From NCBI GenBank assembly GCA_045628925.1, contig JAZQQF010000131.1, forward strand, positions 1-11,143: DNA of 11,143 nucleotides, given 5' to 3'. Positions within the stretch are counted from its first letter, which is position 1. The number at the start of each line of letters is the position of its first letter. The notes below the pieces were generated by a model, which saw only the letters and a list, made by a program, of their open reading frames with translations, ran no database searches and was not told where the DNA came from. The translations under genes were made by a program, and so were the position numbers. This document shows positions 6,630 to 11,143 of the stretch, in pieces. This stretch comes from UBA1774 sp045628925. GTDB taxonomy: Bacteria > Bacillota > Clostridia > Oscillospirales > Oscillospiraceae.

Positions 6630-7775
6630 ATGGCACTGACGATTTTGGGTTCCACCGGCTCCATCGGCCGGCAGACGCTAGACGTGGCGGAAAACCTCAG
6701 CCTGCCCGTCTGCGCGCTGGCGGCGGACCGGAGCACGGAGCGCATGGAGGCGCAGGTGCGGAAGTTCAAACCGAAATACGCTGTCCTGCGAAATGAAGCC
6801 GCCGCAAACGATCTGAAGACCCGCCTTGCGGATACGGATACGAAGGTGCTTTCCGGCGAAAGCGGTCTGCTGGAGGCCGCCGCCGCCCCGGAAACGGATA
6901 CGGTGCTTGCCGCCATGAGCGGCGCGGCCGGGCTGCTCCCGGCCATGACCGCCATTGAGAGCGGCAAGCAGCTGGCCCTCGCCAACAAGGAAACGCTGGT
7001 CTGCGCGGGAGCGCTGGTCACCGCCGCCGCCCGGCAGGCCGGAAAGCCGCTCCTGCCGGTGGACAGTGAGCACAGCGCGATTTTCCAGTGCATTCAGGGC
7101 CGCACCCCGCCGAAGAAGCTCCTGCTCACCGCCTCCGGCGGCCCCTTCCGGGAATACACCCGGGAGCAGATGTCCTGCGTCACCCCGGCGGACGCGCTGC
7201 GGCACCCCAACTGGAGCATGGGGCCGAAGATCACCATCGACAGCGCGACCCTCATGAACAAGGGTCTGGAGTTCATCGAGGCCATGTGGCTCTTCGACGT
7301 GGCCCCGGCGCAGATCCAGGTACTGGTGCATCCCCAGAGCGTGGTGCATTCCGCAGTGGAATTTCCCGACGGGGCGGTCATCGCCCAGCTGGGCACGCCG
7401 GATATGCGCCTGCCCATCCAGCTGGCCCTCACTTGGCCGGAGCGGAAACCCAGCCCCGCTCCCGCGCTGGACCTGACGAAAACCGCACCCCTTACCTTCG
7501 CTGCGCCGGACCTTGACTGTTTCCCCTGCCTGCGGCTGGCCATGGAGCTGGCGGACCACACGGAGAACGCCGACTGCGCGGTGATGAACGCGGCAAACGA
7601 GGTGGCGGTCCATGCGTTTCTGGACGGGAAGCTGGGCTTCCTGCAGATCTACGAAGTGGTAGCGTCCACGGTGGAGCAGCTCAGCGGGCTTCCCGGCGGG
7701 ACGCTGAGCGATATCATCGCCGCAGATGAAGCGGCAAGGAGGCTAAGCGAAGCGTGTCTGTCCTCTATATCCTGA
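6630..7775 (+). CDS. dxr: 1-deoxy-D-xylulose 5-phosphate reductoisomerase (DXR)
   Basis: A 381-residue enzyme of normal length. It converts DXP to MEP with NADPH, the committed step of the non-mevalonate isoprenoid pathway and the target of fosmidomycin. Seen in order: NADPH-binding GSTGSIG (7-13), the LANKE segment (A118-E121), metal-binding DSEH (145-148), TASGGPFR, the flexible-loop/active-site run starting SMGPK (196-200) followed by IDSATLMNKGLE, HPQSVVHS, and NAANEVAVHAFL near the C-terminus. All expected catalytic and metal ligands appear intact. The ATG at 6630 has GGAGG (6616-6620) 9 nt upstream, inside cdsA. The 3' end overlaps the start of rseP by 22 nt, so the three genes are probably co-transcribed and partly coupled in translation. 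Confidence 0.98.
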   Translation: MALTILGSTGSIGRQTLDVAENLSLPVCALAADRSTERMEAQVRKFKPKYAVLRNEAAANDLKTRLADTDTKVLSGESGLLEAAAAPETDTVLAAMSGAAGLLPAMTAIESGKQLALANKETLVCAGALVTAAARQAGKPLLPVDSEHSAIFQCIQGRTPPKKLLLTASGGPFREYTREQMSCVTPADALRHPNWSMGPKITIDSATLMNKGLEFIEAMWLFDVAPAQIQVLVHPQSVVHSAVEFPDGAVIAQLGTPDMRLPIQLALTWPERKPSPAPALDLTKTAPLTFAAPDLDCFPCLRLAMELADHTENADCAVMNAANEVAVHAFLDGKLGFLQIYEVVASTVEQLSGLPGGTLSDIIAADEAARRLSEACLSSIS

Positions 7776-8833
7776 TCGGCATCCTCATGTTCGGCGTGCT
7801 GATCGCCGCCCACGAAGCGGGGCATTTCAGCGTCAGCAAGCTGTTTCATATCAAGGTCAATGAATTTTCCATCGGCATGGGCCCCGCCATCTGGCACAAG
7901 GACAAGGGCGAGACCCAGTATTCCCTCCGTCTCCTGCCCTTCGGCGGCTTCTGCGCCATCGAGGGCGAGGACGGGGAGAGCGACGATCCTCGTGCCTTCC
8001 CCAGGAAACCCCTCTGGCAGCGCCTCTGCGTGCTGGCAGCGGGGAGCGCGGCGAATCTGGTCATCGGCTTCCTCATCTCCCTGATCATCTACCTGTCCTT
8101 CGCCTTCGCCGGGGATTATCTGGTTCCCACCGCTCGGCTCACGGGCTTTATGGACGGGTTCCCGCTGGAAGGAAGCGAGGGCTTGCAGGCGGGCGATCAG
8201 ATCGTCTCCGTTAACGGCTGGCGCGTCAATTCCACGCGGGATTTCACCCTGTTCATGTCCGTCAGCGACGGGGTCACCGTGGACCTTGTGGTGAAACGGG
8301 ACGGGCAGCGTATGAAGCTGGAGGACTTCCCGCTGACCCTGCGGGAATACACCGATGAGGCGGGCAACACGGTCTATAAATACGGCCTGTATTTCGACCA
8401 GAAACCGCTGACGGTCTTTACCGCTCTGCGGGAGGCCTGCAACGACTGCTCCTATTATGCCCGGGTCGTGTGGGTAAGCCTGAAATACCTCGTCAGCGGC
8501 AAAGCCGGGGTCAACGACCTGAGCGGCCCGGTGGGCATGGTGAAGGCCATCGGCGACGCCGGGGCCGAAGCCGCCACCGTGGGCGAAGGGCTGGGAAACG
8601 TGTTCAGCCTCATCGCCTTCATCGCGGTGAATCTGGCCGTCATGAATATGCTGCCCATCCCCGCGCTGGACGGTGGGCATATCTTCTCCATGCTGGTCTT
8701 CTGGTGCATCGAAAAGGCGATCGGACGCAAGCCCAATCCGAAGATCGAGACCTATATCCATGCGGCGGGTCTCATCCTCCTGCTGGCGCTGATGGCCTTC
8801 GTGATGTTCAACGACGTGAGAAAATTGTTCTGA
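7754..8833 (+). CDS. rseP: RIP metalloprotease RseP/RasP (site-2 protease)
   Basis: A 359-residue intramembrane zinc protease that cleaves membrane-bound regulatory substrates such as anti-sigma factors and remnant signal peptides. The HExxH zinc motif is in the first membrane helix (H20-E21-A-G-H24). A PDZ domain lies between about residues 110 and 200 (GLQAGDQIVSVNGW). The third zinc ligand region is NMLPIPALDGGH, with L305-D306-G307. A final membrane helix (about 337-352) ends near the C-terminus. A single PDZ domain is usual for Gram-positive members. The start is GTG at 7754, chosen because AAGGAGG (7736-7742) lies 11 nt upstream inside dxr and the protein then opens MSVLYILIGILMFG. Its own substrate cannot be told from this window. 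Confidence 0.95.
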   Translation: MSVLYILIGILMFGVLIAAHEAGHFSVSKLFHIKVNEFSIGMGPAIWHKDKGETQYSLRLLPFGGFCAIEGEDGESDDPRAFPRKPLWQRLCVLAAGSAANLVIGFLISLIIYLSFAFAGDYLVPTARLTGFMDGFPLEGSEGLQAGDQIVSVNGWRVNSTRDFTLFMSVSDGVTVDLVVKRDGQRMKLEDFPLTLREYTDEAGNTVYKYGLYFDQKPLTVFTALREACNDCSYYARVVWVSLKYLVSGKAGVNDLSGPVGMVKAIGDAGAEAATVGEGLGNVFSLIAFIAVNLAVMNMLPIPALDGGHIFSMLVFWCIEKAIGRKPNPKIETYIHAAGLILLLALMAFVMFNDVRKLF

Positions 8834-8846
8834 GCTTCTCAGTTAG

Positions 8847-8880
8847 CGGCGCTTCTTCGGAAGCGCCGTTGCAATTTTCT
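8847..8880 (+). terminator. UUCG-loop hairpin terminator after rseP
   Basis: CGGCGCTTC (8847-8855), loop TTCG and GAAGCGCCG (8860-8868) form a perfect 9-bp stem closed by the very stable cUUCGg tetraloop. The following tract is TTGCAATTTTCT, T-rich but interrupted, so termination may be incomplete. It begins 13 nt after the rseP stop. Confidence 0.65.
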
Positions 8881-8897
8881 TTCTGATATGCTATTCT
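8869..8897 (+). promoter_or_regulatory. extended -10 promoter of the GNAT gene, overlapping the rseP terminator tail
   Basis: TTGCAA (8869-8874) and TATTCT (8892-8897) are separated by 17 bp, with TGC (8889-8891) giving an extended -10. The -35 starts at the base right after the terminator stem. The architecture (same -35 hexamer, same spacing, TGN) matches the rimP promoter at 566-594. The predicted start is near 8904, giving a leader of about 158 nt. Confidence 0.65.
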
Positions 8898-8950
8898 TTT
8901 CATAGTGTCAGTCCCCTGACTGACCAAATCTATTTTCAGGAGCGTGCTTT

Positions 8951-8986
8951 TTGAGAAAGTACAACACATCGGAGATTGTGGGCTGA
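8951..8986 (+). CDS. possible 11-residue leader peptide ahead of the GNAT gene
   Basis: TTG at 8951 opens an 11-codon frame, MRKYNTSEIVG, ending at TGA 8984-8986. AGGAG (8938-8942) lies 8 nt upstream. The sequence ATTTTCAGGAG around this site is repeated exactly before the GNAT start (8932-8942 and 9043-9053). The stop falls 2 nt before a strong hairpin (8989-9019). A longer GTG frame from 8944 has only 1 nt of spacing and is less likely. TTG starts are uncommon and the frame is short, so this stays a hypothesis. Confidence 0.35.
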   Translation: MRKYNTSEIVG

Positions 8987-8988
8987 CC

Positions 8989-9055
8989 GGGAGGTCTGCC
9001 GACGATCGAAAGACCTCCCGCCACGGGCAATTGCAGTCAACAATTTTCAGGAGGT
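8989..9055 (+). promoter_or_regulatory. candidate translational switch in the GNAT leader
   Basis: GGGAGGTCT (8989-8997) pairs perfectly with AGACCTCCC (9011-9019). The right arm contains ACCTCC (9013-9018), which is also perfectly complementary to GGAGGT (9050-9055), the ribosome binding site of the GNAT gene. The two pairings exclude each other: the first leaves the binding site open and the second hides it. The rest of the leader holds a small GTCAG/CTGAC hairpin (8907-8920). The pairings are direct observations; the switching is inference. Confidence 0.45.
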
Positions 9056-9061
9056 TAAACA

Positions 9062-9688
9062 ATGAATCGAAATGACTTTACCATTCGTTTTGAGCGACCG
9101 GAAGACTACAGAGAAGTGGAAAACCTGGTGAGAGAATCGTTCTGGAACGTCTATCACCCGGGCTGCAGTGAGCATTACGTCATCCATGTCCTGCGGGACG
9201 ATCCTGCCTTCGTGAAGGAGCTGGACTTCGTCATGGAGCAGGACGGTCGGCTGATCGGCCAGAATATGTTCATGCGCACGATCATCGACGCGGACGATGG
9301 CCGCGTGATCCCTATCCTCACCATGGGGCCCATCGGTATCATCCCGGAACTGAAGCGCAGGGGCTACGGTAAGCAGCTGCTGGACTATTCGTTGGAGCAG
9401 GCAAGGGCGCTGGGCTTCGGCGCGGTCCTCTTCGAGGGCAACATTCGCTTTTACGGCAAATGCGGCTTTGACTATGCCTCGAAGTTCGGTATCCGCTACC
9501 ACGACCTGCCGGAAGGCGCTGATGCGTCCTTCTTCCTCTGCAGGGAACTGATCCCCGGGTATCTGGACGGCGTCACCGGCATTTACCGGACGCCGCAGGG
9601 CTACTATGTGGACGCCGACGAGGTAGCGGAATTTGACAAGGACTTTCCTCCGAAGGTGAAACTGAAGCTCCCCGGTCAGCTGGAATGA
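9062..9688 (+). CDS. GNAT-family N-acetyltransferase, YhbS-like
   Basis: A 208-residue protein expected to transfer an acetyl group from acetyl-CoA to an amine; the substrate is unknown. The GNAT core is visible: strand LTMGPIGIIPEL, then the acetyl-CoA pyrophosphate-binding motif A as RRGYGK (99-104), helix LLDYSLEQARALGF, and NIRFYGKCGFDYA, where FYxxxGF is typical of the YhbS-type (COG3153) group. The C-terminal part (about 140-208) is a family-specific extension. An ideal AGGAGG (9049-9054) lies 7 nt before the ATG at 9062. The gene has its own promoter and an unusually long structured leader, and is followed by a strong terminator, so it is a monocistronic unit. It converges with the AraC-family gene; a regulatory link between them is possible but not shown. 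Confidence 0.85.
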   Translation: MNRNDFTIRFERPEDYREVENLVRESFWNVYHPGCSEHYVIHVLRDDPAFVKELDFVMEQDGRLIGQNMFMRTIIDADDGRVIPILTMGPIGIIPELKRRGYGKQLLDYSLEQARALGFGAVLFEGNIRFYGKCGFDYASKFGIRYHDLPEGADASFFLCRELIPGYLDGVTGIYRTPQGYYVDADEVAEFDKDFPPKVKLKLPGQLE

Positions 9689-9725
9689 ATGTAACTCCCA
9701 CGCCATAGGCAGGCGGGAAAAGGCA

Positions 9726-9758
9726 GGAGCCGACGCAGCAGCGTCGGCTCCCGTTTTT
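9726..9758 (+). terminator. intrinsic terminator of the GNAT gene, shared with the convergent regulator gene
   Basis: GGAGCCGACGC (9726-9736), loop AGCA and GCGTCGGCTCC (9741-9751) form a perfect 11-bp stem followed by CGTTTTT (to 9758). The T-run overlaps the stop codon of the minus-strand regulator gene (9759-9757). On the minus strand the same hairpin follows that gene directly, with a weaker T stretch, so it may act in both directions. Confidence 0.85.
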
Positions 9759-10737
9759 ATGGATCCAGCTTTTTTACAGGCCGGACGTATTTGAAGAATC
9801 GCTCACAGTCATGGTAGAAGTAAAAGACCCGTTCCGGCGTCAGGTCCAGCGCATAGCCATCAGAAGCATAGTTGTAGTCCTTCATAGCCGCTTCGATCTT
9901 CGCTTCCACGCTTTCGCTTTCCGTTTCAAAGTCAAACGGGCCGTGTTCAAACACGATGTAATCGCCTGCCGGAACGTCCATCAGCTGCATCTGCGCCGGT
10001 ACAGGGCCGTCATAATCCGCAGGAAGCCGGACGCCGTATGCCTCCGCCAGCGGGATGCCCCAGCTGCAGATGCGTCCGGTTGGCGCATTGATCCAAGCCA
10101 TCAGCTGCCCGCTGGAGGCGTTTTCCTCCGTTCCGCCCGCGTCATCCAGTTTTCCCTTGATGCTGTCCAGCAGGCCGCAGATCGTGTCACAGTCCTGCCC
10201 CGGTATGCTGCTCTGCTTCTGCCAGAAATCCCAATATCCGATGCTCTCGTAGTTGCGAATGTGCAAAAACCGATGAGCAGGGATCTGAACGTAGTAGATC
10301 TTCACTTCTCCTGTGCTTTCTTTCTGATTCATCTGCTTCATTGCTCCTTCCATGAGATAACAATCAAAGGGTTTCAGGATCGTTCTGAGGACTACCGGTA
10401 TCGGGTGCTTTCGATATTCGGTGGGCAAGATCCCATAGGCTTTTCTGAATGCGCGTGAAAAAGCCTCGCCGGAGGAAAAACCGTTTCGCAGGGCGATTTC
10501 CAGGATACCGTCTGTTGTATCCCGTAGTTCCCGCAGTGCAAATGCAAGCCTTCTGTGCCGCAGATAATCTTTCAGCTTCATGCCAGATATTTCCCGGAAC
10601 ATTCTGGAGGTATAGAATTCAGAATAGCCGACCGTATCTGCAAGTGACTTTAAAGTCAGCTGCTCATCGTTTTGATTCCGAATGCAGATATCGATCTGAT
10701 CGACGATCATCTGTACTTCTCGATTCCAATTCTGCAC
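9757..10737 (-). CDS. AraC-family transcriptional regulator with GyrI-like effector-binding domain
   Basis: A 326-residue protein with the Rob-like order: an N-terminal AraC DNA-binding domain (about 10-110) with two helix-turn-helix units (LTLKSLADTVGYSEFYTSRMF and ILEIALRNGFSSGEAFSRAF), ending in the family signature region AYGILPTEYRK. A C-terminal effector-binding domain of the GyrI-like/SRPBCC type follows (about 140-326, from EVKIYYVQIPAHRFLHI to the end). Such proteins sense small, often aromatic or cationic compounds and switch on efflux or resistance genes; the ligand here is unknown. The start is GTG at 10737-10735 with AAGGGAAGG about 7 nt upstream; a nearby ATG (10745-10743) is in another frame. 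The gene appears lower in GC than the genes to its left. It lies downstream of the rRNA operon, in the same direction. Confidence 0.85.
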   Translation of the reverse strand: MQNWNREVQMIVDQIDICIRNQNDEQLTLKSLADTVGYSEFYTSRMFREISGMKLKDYLRHRRLAFALRELRDTTDGILEIALRNGFSSGEAFSRAFRKAYGILPTEYRKHPIPVVLRTILKPFDCYLMEGAMKQMNQKESTGEVKIYYVQIPAHRFLHIRNYESIGYWDFWQKQSSIPGQDCDTICGLLDSIKGKLDDAGGTEENASSGQLMAWINAPTGRICSWGIPLAEAYGVRLPADYDGPVPAQMQLMDVPAGDYIVFEHGPFDFETESESVEAKIEAAMKDYNYASDGYALDLTPERVFYFYHDCERFFKYVRPVKKLDP

Positions 10738-10768
10738 CTGACATCCTTCCCTTGTAAAGCTGATTCTG

Positions 10769-10774
10769 ATTATA
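10769..10774 (-). promoter_or_regulatory. probable -10 element of the AraC-family gene
   Basis: A perfect TATAAT lies on the minus strand at 10774-10769, about 32 nt before the GTG start. No good -35 is seen at 16-18 bp (CAGGAA at 17 bp, positions 10797-10792), so the promoter may be weak or need an activator. The stretch 10775-10831 is AT-rich and holds no gene. Confidence 0.5.
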
Positions 10775-10831
10775 CGGTTTTATTTGCAGTTTTCCTGATT
10801 TTACTTGCTAAGTTATAAAAAAACAAGAACC

Positions 10832-10869
10832 AAAAAAGAAAAACGCCTGAAGCTTCTGCTTCAGACGTT
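10832..10869 (-). terminator. intrinsic terminator of the rRNA operon
   Basis: On the minus strand AACGTCTGAAGC (10869-10858), loop AGAA and GCTTCAGGCGTT (10853-10842) form a 12-bp stem with one G-U pair, followed by TTTCTTTTTT. The one imperfect pair is a wobble only in the minus-strand RNA and a C-A mismatch in the plus-strand RNA, which fits a minus-strand terminator just after 5S. Confidence 0.88.
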
Positions 10870-10872
10870 TGT

Positions 10873-10988
<116 letters not shown>

Positions 10989-11076
10989 TATTGAGTTGTG
11001 TACTGCACACTCAAAACCGAACAAAGGTGACTTGCAAAGCATTCACTTGAGCCTGCGCTTTCATCGAACCGATGAA

Positions 11077-11143
11077 GGTTAAGCCCTCGGGCTATTAGTA
11101 TCGGTCAGCTAAACACATTACTGTGCGTACACCTCCGACCTAT
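11077..11143 (-). rRNA. rrl: 23S ribosomal RNA, 3' end only
   Basis: The last 67 nt of 23S rRNA on the minus strand, recognised by GGTGTACGCACAGTAATGTG, TAGCTGACCGATACTAATAG and the terminal CGAGGGCTTAACC. The rest lies beyond the right edge of the window. The exact mature 3' end is taken as the C of GGGCTTAACC (11077). Confidence 0.92.

Noticed and set aside
6678..7613. A 311-codon minus-strand frame across dxr
   Set aside because: It is a shadow of dxr, whose catalytic and cofactor motifs are intact on the plus strand.
8944..9075. GTG frame of about 43 codons running through the GNAT leader into the GNAT start
   Set aside because: The ribosome binding site lies only 1 nt from the GTG. The shorter TTG frame at 8951 has better spacing and is preferred as a leader candidate.
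10989..11076. tRNA gene in the 23S-5S spacer
   Set aside because: The spacer is only 88 nt, has no T-loop GTTCRANNC in a proper context and no cloverleaf can be drawn; it shows only short processing-type stems.

Overview
The window looks like a chromosomal segment of a GC-rich member of the Clostridia, most likely Oscillospiraceae/Ruminococcaceae. This rests on four things: the Firmicutes-type cluster rimP-nusA-rnpM-ylxQ-infB with strong AGGAGG-type ribosome binding sites, a NusA without C-terminal acidic repeats, high GC in coding regions, and short GC-rich palindromes between genes. The genus cannot be fixed from sequence reading alone.

Layout. (1) Positions 1-452, minus strand: the N-terminal 150 codons of a THEP1-like P-loop NTPase, transcribed away from the next operon from a near-consensus promoter. 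(2) Positions 566-5659, plus strand: a translation/transcription operon. It has an extended -10 promoter, a leader with an intrinsic-terminator hairpin about 20 nt from the predicted transcript start, then rimP, nusA, a 225-nt highly structured gap, rnpM, ylxQ and infB, closed by an intrinsic terminator. (3) Positions 5660-5815: a gap with a perfect GGGCGATTC palindrome. (4) Positions 5816-8868, plus strand: cdsA, dxr and rseP (phospholipid precursor, MEP isoprenoid pathway, site-2 protease), tightly packed and closed by a UUCG-loop hairpin. (5) Positions 8869-9758, plus strand: a GNAT acetyltransferase with its own promoter, which overlaps the previous terminator, and a 158-nt leader that could be a translational attenuator. 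(6) Positions 9757-10774, minus strand: an AraC-family regulator with a GyrI-like effector domain, convergent with the GNAT gene. (7) Positions 10832-11143, minus strand: the tail of an rRNA operon (23S 3' end, 88-nt spacer, 5S, terminator).

How it fits together. Most genes serve gene expression: ribosome maturation, transcription termination/antitermination, an RNase P modulator, an L7Ae-type RNA-binding protein, IF-2 and rRNA. The cdsA-dxr-rseP group normally lies upstream of rimP in Firmicutes, but here it lies downstream of infB, so two ancestral blocks appear rearranged. The most promising undescribed elements are two RNA structures: the nusA-rnpM intercistronic element (2263-2467) and the leader of the GNAT gene (8904-9061). 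No CRISPR array, transposase, tRNA or obvious defence system was seen.
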